Positions 21,178 through 31,885 of a stretch of 64,000 bases of DNA are shown here, one piece after another. Position numbers and translations under genes: made by a program. The notes beneath the pieces were generated by a model, which ran no database searches, was not told the DNA's origin, and worked only from the letters and a program-made list of their open reading frames with translations. Position 1 is the stretch's first letter. Each line of letters begins with the position of its first letter. Location: assembly GCF_001886855.1 (NCBI RefSeq), contig NZ_CP013197.1:930001-994000 (forward strand). Reading direction: 5' to 3'. The stretch is from Spiroplasma citri. GTDB lineage: Bacteria; Bacillota_I; Bacilli_A; Mycoplasmatales; Mycoplasmataceae.

Positions 21178-22161
21178 TTATGATTTTTGATAAATATTCT
21201 GATTTAATTGATCAAATTTAGCTCAAATTTCTTTCCGTGATGAACGCGGAATACTTAATGCTTCCATAATTGGACGAGCAATAATTTGATCACCTTGATT
21301 TCCAATTGCTAAACCACCTACGCCTGCAATAATTTGTTCAACAGCAAATTGTGCCATTTGAAAAGCACGATAACGGTCCATTGCCGTTGGATTACCACCC
21401 CGTTGAGTGTGCCCTAAAACTGTTGCACGAGTAATGTAACCACTTTTACTTTCAACTAATTTTGCTAATTTATGCACATCTGGATAAATCATTTCACTAA
21501 CAACAACAATGACACTTCGCTTTTGTGCTTGATGTAACATTGCAACCCGATCAGCAATTTCTGTTTCAGATAAAGCAGCTTCATTAATTGAAATAATATC
21601 TGCTCCACCAGCAATCCCAGCGTATAAAGCAATATCACCGCAAGCATGACCCATTACTTCAACAATTGAACAACGATTATGTGATTGCATTGTATCACGC
21701 AAGCGGTCAATTGCTTCAACAACAATATTAATTGCAGTATCAAACCCAATCGTATAATCTGATGAAGTGATATCATTATCAATTGTTCCCGGTAAAGCAA
21801 TACAATTAATTCCCAGCTCTGTTAACCGTTGAGCACCTTGATAACTACCATCACCACCAATAACTACTAATGCCGCAATTTCTTGCTTTTTTAAAATATC
21901 AACAGCTTTTTTTTGTACTTCTGGGTCTTTAAATTCCGGTAAGCGTGCACTTCCAATCACAGTTCCCCCTAAAAGCATAATACTATCCGCAAAATTATTA
22001 TCAACAACTTCTATTCAATTATTAATTAATCCTAAATAACCATCACGAATAATATATGTTTCTAGTCCTTTTGCATGTGCTGTTTTAATAACTCCCGCAA
22101 TTGCAGCATTCATCCCTTGTGAATCACCACCAGATGTTAAAATTCCAATTTTTTTAAGCAT
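21178..22161 (-). CDS. pfkA: 6-phosphofructokinase
   Basis: 327 residues. [18 protein letters not shown] (ATP site), [38 protein letters not shown] (catalytic Asp loop), [19 protein letters not shown] and [16 protein letters not shown] are all intact. The first glycine loop has SQG where many enzymes have APG. ATP-dependent phosphorylation of fructose 6-phosphate, first gene of the pfkA-pyk pair. It is separated from spiralin by that gene's terminator, so it must have its own promoter in the 95-nt gap. Confidence 0.97.
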
Positions 22162-22254
22162 GCTTTTTCTCCTTCTCTTTTGCTTGTTTTATCTTGTTTA
22201 TATTAATTTTAGTTGATATTCTAAGATTGTAAAGATTTTTTTAACTAAAAAACA

Positions 22255-22283
22255 TAAAAAACACTTTAATAAGTGTTTTTTAT
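22255..22283 (-). terminator. Spiralin terminator
   Basis: AAAAAACACTT paired with AAGTGTTTTTT around a TAAT loop, 30 nt after the spiralin stop, with T-runs on both sides. Confidence 0.8.
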
Positions 22284-22311
22284 TTTGTTCTAAATAAGAA
22301 AAAGTTAATTC

Positions 22312-23037
22312 TTATCCTGCTTTTGGTGGTGCTAATGTAGCTTTTACTTTTGCATTAACTTTAAATTCACCAGAAATGTTTGGTGATTCATCTTTTGCTT
22401 TAACTGTTACTTTAACATCTTTTTGAGCTGAATAGTCTCCCGCATCACAATTATTTGTAATTTCAAAATCACTTGCTCCTGCATTTGGTGCTTTATTTTT
22501 TATAGCCTCTAAAACAGCACTTGCAAGAGTTGCATAAGTATTAACTGCATTTAACTCATCTTTTGTAACTTGTTTTGGGTCTGCTGCTTTAATTTCTACA
22601 ATTTGTTGATCTATTACTACACCTGAAATATCTACTTTTATTTTTGGTAAAGTTACTTTAATGTATCCTGTTTCACCAATAACAACAGTTTTATCTTTTG
22701 CTGGAGTAATTTGAACATAAACTTCAACGTTACCTTCTTCTAAATTAATTGTTGTTAATGATGTACCTTTGTTGTCTTGATAAACATCAAATTGAAAATC
22801 AGCTGCTGTTGCTGTTTTTACAACTCCTTGCACTGCTTTTAAAACATTAGCTTCTAACGCTGTTTTAATTTCAGCGTTTGTAACTTGTTTTGGGTTTGCT
22901 GTTGCTACAGTTGCAGGTACTGCAATTGTTTTAACTATTGATAAATTATTACTTTCAGTTTTATTACATGCAACCACTGATGTTGTTCCGACAGCTGATA
23001 CACCAAAAACTGCTAAAATCGATAAAAGTTTTTTCAT
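22312..23037 (-). CDS. spi: Spiralin, major surface lipoprotein
   Basis: 241 residues. The signal peptide MKKLLSILAVFGVSAVGTTS ends in VVAC, so the lipidated Cys is residue 24 (mature CNKTESNN). The mature part is Ala/Thr/Val/Lys-rich, lacks Trp and Met, and has one additional Cys (NNCDAGD). It contains a roughly repeated unit (PKQVTNAEIKTALEANVLKA and PKQVTKDELNAV...). This is the dominant membrane protein of S. citri and interacts with host insect glycans. A strong ribosome site (AAAGGAAA) and a long A/T-rich leader precede it. Confidence 0.97.
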   Translation of the reverse strand: MKKLLSILAVFGVSAVGTTSVVACNKTESNNLSIVKTIAVPATVATANPKQVTNAEIKTALEANVLKAVQGVVKTATAADFQFDVYQDNKGTSLTTINLEEGNVEVYVQITPAKDKTVVIGETGYIKVTLPKIKVDISGVVIDQQIVEIKAADPKQVTKDELNAVNTYATLASAVLEAIKNKAPNAGASDFEITNNCDAGDYSAQKDVKVTVKAKDESPNISGEFKVNAKVKATLAPPKAG

Positions 23038-23280
23038 TTCTTATATTTCCTTTCTCTATTAAGTAGTGTTTTTATTAAAAGCAAATGTAATTAAAATTAC
23101 ATTGAATATATAAGAGAAAAATAACATTAATAATAATTATTAATTGCTTCTAACCCTACTTTATACAATTTATATCTTTCTTTTTTTCTTTCCCTTATAG
23201 TAGCAATTGTACAATAATTTTTTAAAAAAAACAATAAATATTTCTTAAAAAAACAAAAAAAGATTTTCCAAATAAATTGC
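23038..23280 (-). promoter_or_regulatory. Spiralin promoter and leader region
   Basis: About 240 nt between gene X and spi. It holds a T/A-run-flanked hairpin AAAAAAAGATT / AATCTTTTTTT (23255-23293) that overlaps the end of gene X and serves as its terminator. It also holds a small ATGTAAT / ATTACAT hairpin in the spi leader (about 23083-23104). Candidate -10 boxes (TATAAG, TATAAA) occur around 23165-23200, but I cannot choose one safely. Confidence 0.55.
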
Positions 23281-23916
23281 TTAATCTTTTTTTGTTTTTT
23301 CGTCTTCTTTTGGTTCAGAAACTGGTGCTTCACTGTTTTCTTGTTCACTAACTTTTAATTCTGGCTCGGCTTGACCATCAACAAATGGCATAATTTCTTG
23401 ATTTAATAAATTAACATTATTAAACATAAATTGTCCCGCTTGACTTGCTAAAGAAAAACGACATTTCTTTTTACTACGGCTTCCTTCAATATAATAAATT
23501 ACTAATTGATTTGTTTTATCATTGCGTTCAACACGAGTAATTTTTCGAATTAAAATTCGTTCTCCTAAAAAAGCAATTTCTTTTTCATCAATTCCAACGG
23601 CAATTAGTTGTAAAAATAAGAAAATATAAATTCCTACCCCAACTGTTAAACCAAAAGCCAATACAATCATAATAATTAACGGTGCAGTTGATGATAAATT
23701 AATAACAAATTGGAATAAAAATCCAAGAATAACAATTGGTAAATTAATTCCTAACACTGTAAATAAAATAATTAAAATTTTTTTATTAATAAAACGTGGT
23801 TTAAATTCTCGTTTTGTAAAACTAATTAAATAACCAATAATTGATAAACTAACTACAACAAATAAGAATGCTGCCATTGAGATTGCAATTATTGTTCCTT
23901 TTTCAGTATTTTCCAC
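23281..23916 (-). CDS. Gene X membrane protein between tsf and spi
   Basis: 211 residues with three or four membrane helices in the first half (IIAISMAAFLFVVVSLSIIGYL; ILIILFTVLGINLPIVILGF; PLIIMIVLAFGLTVGVGIYIF). A soluble domain follows (RILIRKITRVERNDKTNQLV ... KKKCRFSLASQAGQFMF) with a charged Glu/Lys tail. This matches the unidentified gene known between tsf and spiralin in S. citri. Function unknown. It lies 31 nt downstream of tsf and ends in a terminator hairpin, so it closes the rpsB-tsf operon. Confidence 0.8.
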   Translation of the reverse strand: MENTEKGTIIAISMAAFLFVVVSLSIIGYLISFTKREFKPRFINKKILIILFTVLGINLPIVILGFLFQFVINLSSTAPLIIMIVLAFGLTVGVGIYIFLFLQLIAVGIDEKEIAFLGERILIRKITRVERNDKTNQLVIYYIEGSRSKKKCRFSLASQAGQFMFNNVNLLNQEIMPFVDGQAEPELKVSEQENSEAPVSEPKEDEKTKKD

Positions 23917-23947
23917 TTTTAGGCTTTCCTTTCTATCACAATTATTC

Positions 23948-24838
23948 TTACTTGAGAACTTGTGCCATTACTTCTGAAGCAAAATCAAGTTCTTCTTTTT
24001 CAATTCCTTCGCCAACTTCATAACGAATCATATCAACGACATTAACATTATTTGCTTTTATAACATCACTAATTTTTTGATCAGGATTAACAACAAAAAC
24101 CTGGTCTAAAAATGATATTTCTGCTAATTGTTTATTTAAACGCCCTTCAACCATTTTTTCTAAAATATTATCTGGTTTTCCAGCATTTTTTGGATCATTT
24201 TTTGCTTCAGCAGTTAAAATTGCTTTTTCACTATTTAAAAAATCTACTGAAATGTCATCTCGTGAAATAAATTGTGGTCGCATTGCAGAAACATGCATTG
24301 CTAGTTGTTTTCCAATTGTTTCGTCAATCTTACCACTAAAAATTAAAACAGTTGCAATACGATTATTAGAATGTAAATAAACTCCTAGTGATTGATCTGT
24401 TTTTAAATGCACTGTTTTAAAACGGCGTAAAGTAATCTTTTCACCAATTGTTGCAATAGCATGAACAATAACAGTTTCTAATGGTTCACCATTAACTGAC
24501 ACTTTTAATACATCTTCCACAGTTTTTGGGTCATTATTAATTAAGGTTTCTCCTACGGTTGCCATTAAATCTAAAAATTGTTTATTTTTTGCAACAAAAT
24601 CAGTTTCTGAATTAACTTCAAAAATAACTGTTTTATCACCTTTAGTTACTAAACCTACTAATCCTTCTGCAGCAACTCTATCAGATTTTTTAGCCGCTTT
24701 GGTAATGCCTTTTTCACGTAACCATGTAATTGCTTCTTCAATATTCCCGCCAGTATCTTCTAATGCTTTTTTGCAATCTAGCATTCCGGCTCCTGTTCTA
24801 TCTCTTAATTCTTTTACTAATTGTGCAGTAACTTCCAT
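23948..24838 (-). CDS. tsf: Elongation factor Ts
   Basis: 296 residues. The N-terminal UBA-like domain with LRDRTGAGMLDCKKALEDTGG, the core with VNSETDFVAKN, and subdomain repeats (VHAIATIGEKITLRRFKTV; AMHVSAMRPQFISRDDI) are all typical. It is the guanine-nucleotide exchange factor of EF-Tu. Second gene after rpsB with a 69-nt gap and its own ribosome site GAAAGGAG. Confidence 0.97.
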   Translation of the reverse strand: MEVTAQLVKELRDRTGAGMLDCKKALEDTGGNIEEAITWLREKGITKAAKKSDRVAAEGLVGLVTKGDKTVIFEVNSETDFVAKNKQFLDLMATVGETLINNDPKTVEDVLKVSVNGEPLETVIVHAIATIGEKITLRRFKTVHLKTDQSLGVYLHSNNRIATVLIFSGKIDETIGKQLAMHVSAMRPQFISRDDISVDFLNSEKAILTAEAKNDPKNAGKPDNILEKMVEGRLNKQLAEISFLDQVFVVNPDQKISDVIKANNVNVVDMIRYEVGEGIEKEELDFASEVMAQVLK

Positions 24839-24907
24839 ACTAATTCTCCTTTCAAATTTAAGGTGCTTGTATTGAAACTAACCATTTAATACAATCTAAT
24901 TTTTATG

Positions 24908-25987
24908 TTATTTTTTTACTATTTTATTATCAACAATTGTTAAATGCTTGCTTAATTCACTAACCATTTCAGCTTTTTTTGCTTTTGGTAAAGCAAATCC
25001 TTCACTAAGAATTTCTAACTCATCAACTTTTAATTTTGATAATGTTTTCTCTAAATCATTATCAACTACATTAATTGTATTGAAATTAAAACTTGGTGCT
25101 GATGTTGTTGCAACAGGTTCTGTTCCAACAGGTGCCTCTTCTTTTCCTGAATTTGGTGCTTTATGTGAATAATGTGTGTCTCTTCCACGTTCATTTCTTC
25201 CGCTCATTCTTCGATTATCGTATTGTCCACCACGTGAATTACGATTCTCATCACCATCACGGCGAGTAAATTCACTTGGTTTAAATTGAGGTTCTGGCAT
25301 TTTAATCCCCATTGCATCACCATATAAATCAGCAATATGATGAGTAATAATTGCAATTGAACGTGAAGTATCATCATTTGCTGGAATAATATAGTCAATT
25401 GGGTCTGGGTCAACATTTGTATCACAAATAGCAATGACTGGAATTCGTAATTTACGTGCTTCTCGAACAGCAATATGTTCTTCTTTTGGATCAACCACAA
25501 ATAATGCTTGTGGTAATTCCTTCATCCCTTTAATTCCACCTAAGAATTTTTCTAATTTATCTTTTTCTTTTTTAATTAACATTTGCTCTTTTTTTGGTAA
25601 CAATTTTAATTCACCATTTTTTTCTTGGCGTTCAATATTTCATAATCGTTTAACACGTAAATGAATTGTTTTTAAGTTTGTTAATGTTCCTCCTAATCAA
25701 CGTTGATTAACATAAAAAGATTCGCAACGTTCTGCTGCATCCTTAACAATTCATTTTGCTTGTTTTTTTGTTCCAACAAATAAGATTTTTCCTTTGCGGG
25801 CAGCAATATTTGCCATTAATTTTTTAACATCTTCTAATCTTCATAATGTTTGTTGTAAATCAATAATGTGAATCTTATTCTTTTCACCATAAATATATGG
25901 TTTCATTTTTGGATTTCATCGTTTTGTTTGATGTCCAAACTGAGCACCAGCTTCTCATAACATTTCTCTTGTTAATTCTTTTGCCAT
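24908..25987 (-). CDS. rpsB: Ribosomal protein S2 with a C-terminal extension
   Basis: 359 residues against roughly 230-250 in most bacteria. Residues 1-240 are S2: [76 protein letters not shown] and [10 protein letters not shown]. After residue ~245 comes a low-complexity Arg/Gly/Asn-rich linker ([20 protein letters not shown]), then a Pro/Thr stretch and a short helical unit [19 protein letters not shown] that resembles HeH/SAP-type nucleic-acid-binding motifs. Genes tsf and X follow. Confidence 0.96.
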
Positions 25988-26130
25988 ATTTCTATTTAAT
26001 TCTCCTTTTCGTTAAAACATCCATTTATTTCTAACATTTACCACTATCTTATTAAAACAAATAGCACTAGGCAAATTAATCCATAAATGTGTATTGTATA
26101 TCATTAATTTTATTGAATACAAGCAATAAA

Positions 26131-26160
26131 ATTATAACATATTTTGTTTTAAACAAACAA
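26131..26160 (-). promoter_or_regulatory. Promoter of rpsB
   Basis: On the minus strand TTGTTT (26155-26160), an 18-nt spacer and TATAAT (26131-26136), about 145 nt upstream of the rpsB start. The long leader between them contains no obvious terminator. S2 or spiralin-operon feedback on this leader is possible but not shown. Confidence 0.6.
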
Positions 26161-26196
26161 ATAAAAATGTTATTTATCAAAGATAAATAACATTTT
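26161..26196 (-). terminator. Terminator after the membrane protein gene at 26322
   Basis: A 16-base perfect stem AAAAATGTTATTTATC / GATAAATAACATTTTT with an AAA loop; one of the strongest hairpins in the window. Its 3' side abuts the rpsB -35 box. Confidence 0.85.
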
Positions 26197-26321
26197 TGGC
26201 TGTTCATTTGGTTTCTGTTCATTTTTTTATTATTGTGTTTTAATTAAAAATTGTTTGTTTTTCAAGGTTTTATAATTTTTAAATAAATAAAAATAAGTAA
26301 ATCAAAAAATAACAAATATTT

Positions 26322-27248
26322 TTAATTCAACATTTTTAATGTCCAATCATTAGGATTAATTTCTTCCTTTGAAAAATTAATTAATGGCAAATTCGGATTA
26401 AGCTGCTGCAATGTTAAAATTTTAATTGAATCTAAATTTTCAAGTTGATAAATCTCATCTTTTGAACGACTTAACAACTGCTGCAAATACAATACTAAAA
26501 TAAATATGGCAAATAAATCCACAATTAATGTTGCAATAGAGTAAATTTGTTGGAACAATTGACGCAATTTAATATTTTCTTCTAACATCATTGGAATTGA
26601 TAATTTTGAAGTATTATTAATAATATTAAAAAGAATTAAAATAATAACAAAACGAATAACATTGCTTTTTTCATCTTGGCGAGTTAAAAGACCACATAAT
26701 TGTAAACTAGCAATAAAAATAGTTATTACTAAAATGGTTAATAAAATAAATAATTCTTTATCATAGCGAAGATTCACATCATTAAAATTATTAAGAATAA
26801 CGGGGCCAATAATAACAAACGGTGAAGCATAAACAATATATAACAAAAGCGAAACTAAACGCCGACTATTGAAAATCATAGCCATGGTAATGGTTAATTG
26901 TACATATGAATATCCTGTTAATAATATTCGATAATAACTTGGATCAATTGAATAGTCTGGTACTAACACTAAATTTCAAATTAATTTACTAAAGAAAAAA
27001 GTACTAATTCCACCAATAATTGAAACAAAATTTAGTAAACTACGCGAAGCACTAATTTTTTTACTTTTATAATGTAAAAAAGTTCATGATGAAAGAATTG
27101 TAAATAAAAAAAAGGCAGAAAAAATAAACATTCATAAAAAGAACTTCAAGACACCATCACTGATATATCTATTTTCAAGAATTCATTGACGAATAAAAGG
27201 GTTACTACAAAAGTCTTTAAATAATATATCATCAAATGAATAATTCAT
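26322..27248 (-). CDS. Polytopic membrane protein, unknown
   Basis: 308 residues with about seven hydrophobic helices (for example FLWMFIFSAFFLFTILSSW, LLLYIVYASPFVIIGPVIL, LFILLTILVITIFIASLQL, IYSIATLIVDLFAIFILVL). It has a short cytoplasmic tail with no motif. No transporter signature, ATP-binding partner or enzyme residues are recognised. It stands alone with its own terminator. The start ATG at 27248 follows AAAGAGGGAGAAA. Confidence 0.65.
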
Positions 27249-27338
27249 TAATGTTTTCTCCCTCTTTTTGTAAATTTCTTCACTATCATTATACTCTACT
27301 TTTGTCAAAAAAAACAAAAAAACAATTATTAAAAATTG

Positions 27339-27680
27339 TTAAAAAGTTGAAAAAATTGCAAAGCCAACACTATAATCTCGCTCATGGCTAAGGGAAACAT
27401 GAACAAGTTCATTTTGTTTTAACGAAAGACCTTCAACATGAAGATTATTATCATCTTTTAAACAAATTGTTACTTCGTTTAAAATTACTTTAGTTTCTAA
27501 GGTTTTAATTAAAGCTTCTTTTACTGCTCATCGGCCTGCTAAAAATTGTCGTTGAGCATTTTTATTAAAAAAAGCTGCATATTGTTTTATTTCAACTGGA
27601 CTTAATACTTTTTGAATGAATGCTGTCGATAGTTTAATTCGTTTATTTTGAATAATATCAATACCAACATTTTTAATCAT
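27339..27680 (-). CDS. acpS: Holo-[acyl-carrier-protein] synthase
   Basis: 113 residues starting MIKNVGIDIIQNKRIK after GGAGGAAA. The GIDI strand holds the first metal ligand. FLAGRWAVKEALIK is the second conserved block (W and K-E-A-x-x-K). HVSLSHERDYSVGFAIF is the C-terminal block. It transfers 4'-phosphopantetheine from CoA to acyl carrier protein. A longer upstream in-frame start exists but lacks a ribosome site. Divergent from rnhC. Confidence 0.93.
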
Positions 27681-27714
27681 AATTTTTTCCTCCGTTTGAT
27701 AACTTATTAATATT

Positions 27715-27744
27715 TTAACAAAAAAGGATGAAAAACGATATAAT
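27715..27744 (+). promoter_or_regulatory. Promoter of rnhC
   Basis: TTAACA (27715-27720), an 18-nt spacer and TATAAT (27739-27744), 34 nt upstream of the ATG. Confidence 0.6.
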
Positions 27745-27777
27745 AATTTTATAAAAGAAAACAATGAGGGCCATCAT

Positions 27778-28677
27778 ATGAATAATATCAGTTTTAAAAA
27801 AGTTGATTCCACAATTATTAAAGCGATTAGTACTGCCTATCAAACTTATGTAATTAATAATACAGATCCCAATAAAGTTAGTGTTTTTAATAAAAATGGA
27901 ATTATTATTACAATTTATAAAACAAAAAGTGTTTTGTTCCAAGGCTATCAAGCTGAAAAAGAAGCACAGCGTTTTTTTCCATCCTTAACCAGTTCTTTAC
28001 CAAATAAAAATGTCTCTGCTCCAGTTACATATTTTCAAAAAGATGTTATTGGTAATGACGAAGTTGGTGTTGGCGATATTTTTGGTCCGCTAGTTGTTAC
28101 AGCTTCTTATCTTCCTATTGCAACTTTTAATGAATTATCAAAGTTACCAATCAAAGATAGTAAAAAGATGGCAAAACAACAAATTTTAAGTTTAGCCCCA
28201 AAAATTAAAAAAATGGTCAAAAGTATCACTATTATTATTAATAATGAACTTTATAATAAATGATATACTAAATACCAAAACGCCCATATTATTAAAACCT
28301 TAGCCCATAATCAAGCTTTAGTCCAATTATTAGCAAAATATCAGTTAACTAATAAAACAATTTTTATTGACCAATTTGTTAATGAAACAAAATATTTTGA
28401 ATATTTACAACAAACTAAAATGAGTTCAATTATAAAAGATAACCTTGTTTTTATCACTAAAGGAGAAGAAAAATCATTAGCCATTGCTTGTAGCGCTATT
28501 TTAAGTCGTGCAGTTTTTCTAATTAAAATTAATGAACTTGAAACAAAATATCATTTATCATTCCCCTTAGGAGCCAGTGAAGATGTTAAAGCACTAGCCC
28601 GTAAATATAAAAAAATAATGCCAACAACTACTTATACTCAATTTTTAAAAGAGCATTTTAATTTAACAAAAAAATAA
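27778..28677 (+). CDS. rnhC: Ribonuclease HIII
   Basis: 299 residues, one of the few plus-strand genes. An N-terminal TBP-like substrate-binding region (residues ~1-85) is followed by the catalytic domain: VIGNDEVGVGDIFGPLVVTA (Asp-Glu pair with the GxG), KDSKKM, IFIDQF and ACSAILSRAVFL. The GNDEVG motif with an N-terminal extension marks type HIII rather than HII. It removes RNA from RNA-DNA hybrids. It is flanked by a divergent promoter and a shared terminator. Confidence 0.93.
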
Positions 28678-28699
28678 TCTTCTAGAAAGATTATTTTTC
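28667..28699. terminator. Convergent terminator between rnhC and the gene at 28691
   Basis: AAAAATAATCTT / AAAGATTATTTTT around CTAG. It contains the stops of both convergent genes, so it ends transcription in both directions. Confidence 0.8.
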
Positions 28700-29911
28700 A
28701 TCTTCATCAAAAGAAATTATTTCATTAGGAATTATTTTTGCTTTATATTTTAATGGTTGTTGGTGTGTTGCTAAATAAGCATCTAAATCTGCTTTTGAAT
28801 ATTTGTGATTATTTAAACATAATGTTGCAATTATAATATCAAAGACAGGACCAAGAATTCAAATTCAATTAAAACATACTAACGCAATTGAACAAAAACC
28901 AACAACAATTCGAGCTCAATAAAAATTTTTTAATCCTAAAATGGAAAAAAGTAATGTAATAATGCTAAAAATGCTAATAATAATACTGAAAGCTAAAACA
29001 AGTTCTTTTTGATAAGGATAATTTAAGATTTTTGACCACATATCACGATAAACATAATATAGAACCGAAAAAATAATGTTAAAAATAGCAACTAAAATCG
29101 CTAGGATCATGGCAATTTTACCTTTTTGATCTAATTGGCGATGTTGTTTAATATTTATCATAATTTTAATTTGGTCAACTTTTGTAATATTATTTTCTTT
29201 AATTTGCTTGCGAAAATAAAATAAGTTATTAATTCAAATATAAAAATATTGAAATGAAGTACATAGCGTAAAAATTAATACTGATCCAACAGCTAACAAA
29301 GCAAAGCCATTTGTTGCATAAAAATTTAAGAAAAAATAAGGAAATAAAGTATTGTCTGGTTGGTGATCACTGTGCCGAATATAACCACGAATTAAAATAC
29401 AAATTAAATATAGGGTTGGATATAAACAAATTAATCAATAATTTGTTTTATGATGGATTTCAAATTTGTAAAATGTATCACCAGCTGTGACAATGTAACT
29501 TAAAATCATCGCAATTGGAATAATGGTATGCAAAATAAATGTTGAAATTCATTCATAAACACTCATATTTGTTACTATATCACCTTGAACTGCTAACCCT
29601 AATCAAAATACTAGCATTGTCATTGTAATATAAACTGTTACCATTAATCGAATAATAAAATCTGGTTTTGTATTTTTAAATTTTTTTTGAAATAAATAAA
29701 AAACAAAATAAACAAAAACTAAATAATTTGTTTGCGTCGTAAAATATGAATAATAATGGCTTAAGCGCTCCCCATAAGTTGGTAACTGCCCATAAATGCC
29801 ACTGTTTGTTTTTAAAGCTAAAATAAAATCACAAACTAAAAAAACAAAAATTAACATAATACCAATAATCCGATAAATTAATAATTTCCGATCCGTAAAA
29901 AAATGCTTCAT
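28691..29911 (-). CDS. Polytopic membrane protein, possibly Pr6Pr-like
   Basis: 406 residues with about ten helices. The N-terminal half has the FTTQTNYLVFVYFVFYLF stretch and HHKTNYWLICLYPTLYLIC, a pattern that recalls Pr6Pr-type membrane proteins (F-T-x-x-x-N then H near a helix). The C-terminal third adds four more helices and a charged tail (SKADLDAYLATHQQPLKYK). Function unknown. It is monocistronic and ends in the shared terminator with rnhC. Confidence 0.6.
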
Positions 29912-30008
29912 CTAAAAAACCTTTCTGCCTCTAATATTTGATAAATAAAATAAGTTACTAAAGTATTTTGTTAATATTTGATAATTGATAGTTTTATTTG
30001 TAAATTAA

Positions 30009-30509
30009 TTATTTTTCCTTTTGTCGTTCTACTATAACATTAATAATTGGTAAACAACGATAACGAACTTGTGCTTGGTCAAACATCCGTTTTGCTGCTT
30101 GATTATCATCGCTACCTTCGTATTTGTCATCATCATAAATAACTTCTTTAATTCCAGCTTGAATAATAATTTTTGTACATTCTGCACAAGGAAATAAAGT
30201 TGTATAAATCCGACAGTTTTCTAAATTTGTTCGTGCACTTAAAATGGCATTCAATTCAGCATGCGCAACATAAGGATATTTTGTTTCTAAATATTTCCCT
30301 TCTCGCGATCATGGAAAAACATCATCATTTAAGCCACGGGGTAAACCATTATAACCTGTCGCAATTATTTGTCCAATTTGATTAACAACACAACTGCCAA
30401 CTTGGGTATGGGGGTCTTTGCTTCGCATTGCACAAACATGCGCAACGCTTAAGAAGAAATCATCTCATGATAAATAATCATTACGTTTTTTCTCTGCTAC
30501 TGTTGTCAT
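30009..30509 (-). CDS. Deoxycytidylate deaminase
   Basis: 166 residues. HTQVGSCVVN, ATGYNGLPRG, the zinc/catalytic site VAHAELNAIL (His-Ala-Glu) and FPCAECTKIIIQAG (two Cys ligands) define the zinc-dependent dCMP deaminase family (ComEB type). It converts dCMP to dUMP for dTMP synthesis, which fits an organism relying on nucleoside salvage. Its start overlaps the rhomboid-like gene by 13 nt, so it is the downstream partner of that gene. Confidence 0.93.
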
Positions 30510-31879
30510 AAATTAGAGATTCCTTCCTTCAAGTTAGAAAAAATATCATTAAGATTAGCTTGACTTTGTAACAAAAAGATTGGTCAATTTGCTTTTGGAT
30601 AAAAATAATAATTATTTAACATATCTTCAATTGCGCTCTGTTCCAATAAGCCTGCGCGGTAATAACTCAATAATGCATTAATAACAGCGCTATTAAAAGG
30701 TGGAACATAACGGATTCATAATAATGCAATTGTACTAACCACTATCATTGTTACAATAATAAAAACCGGATATAATATTGTTCAATTAACACGATGTGAA
30801 CGGTTAAATTCTAAGGCATAACCAAGAGCACTACCAACAAAAAAGCCAACAAAATTAATTAAATAAAATGAATAACCTAAAAAGATTGGCATTATTAATA
30901 ACCAAAGCATAATAATTAAAGTTCGTTGGTTTGCAATTAGAGCCCCTAAATCTTCTTTACCATAATTATAGCTAAATAAACTTCCTCATAAAATTGCTAA
31001 TAAAATTGTTGACCCACCAAAAATTCAATTTGGTAATAGGGCTGCTAAAAAGACTCCCGCTAACGGAATTCCAGCCACTAAAATGATTGATAAGCGTCAA
31101 CGCCCTAAAAGAGCTTCCACATAACGAGCAACACTAAAAATCAGAAATAAATTTAAAACTACTAACAATGGATTGCTTGAAAATAAAACATATGTTCATA
31201 ATCGTCATCATTGATTATTTCAAATTAATAAATCACGTGTAACCCCACCATAAACAAGTTGGGTCGCTCCTTCGCTTAAACCTTGGGTATTAAAAATTTG
31301 AGCACCAAAAAAGATTCCAACAATTGGAATAATTAATAACAAAGCAATTAAAACTCAAGTAACACCAAGGTTATTGACACTTAATTTATCACTTAGTTGT
31401 TTTAAATTTTTTGTTAATTTACTATTAGGATCTTTAATCCCATCTAAAATTTCCTCAGTTGTCATTCCAGCCATTGAAGTATCATTTTCGTTATTTTTTT
31501 GCAACATTGTAATTTTAGGATAATAAGTACTTAAACGATCAAGATAATTATTTTTATCAACAAATAATGTTACATCGCCATTATCATCTTTATAAATTTG
31601 CGAACGATTTTCAATTAAAACAATTGATAAAATAGTAAGTTTTGCGCGTTGAAATTTCTTATTTAAAAAAGTCTTTAACGTTTGCACAACTTCATCATTA
31701 ATGATGAAGTCATTAAATTCACCACTAAAATCATCAATAATTTTAATAATTTGAAATTCTTTACTATCAACTTTATATAAATAAACATTATTATTGCGTG
31801 GTTTATTTTTATAAACATTGTATTTTTCTTGTTTTAAAAAATAATCAACTAGAGATAACTTATCTTTATCAAAACTCAT
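30497..31879 (-). CDS. Rhomboid-like membrane protein with divergent catalytic residues
   Basis: 460 residues. An N-terminal soluble part of about 170 residues (SLVDYFLKQEKYNVYKNKPR...) precedes six or seven helices. WRLWTYVLFSSNPLLVVLNLF and FSVARYVEALLGRWRL match the L1/TM2 region of rhomboid proteases. WIFGGSTILLAILWGSL occupies the GxSG serine position, reading G-G-S-T. The helix that normally carries the catalytic His (H-x-x-G) reads INFVGFFVGSALGY. It may thus be an inactive rhomboid homologue. TGA readthrough extends it to a TAG at 30497. Confidence 0.75.
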
Positions 31880-31885
31880 TGTTTT

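Noticed and set aside
23127-23348. Open frame on the minus strand in the spiralin leader.
   Set aside because: Lys/Phe-rich low-complexity translation of an A/T-rich leader that contains a terminator and the promoter.
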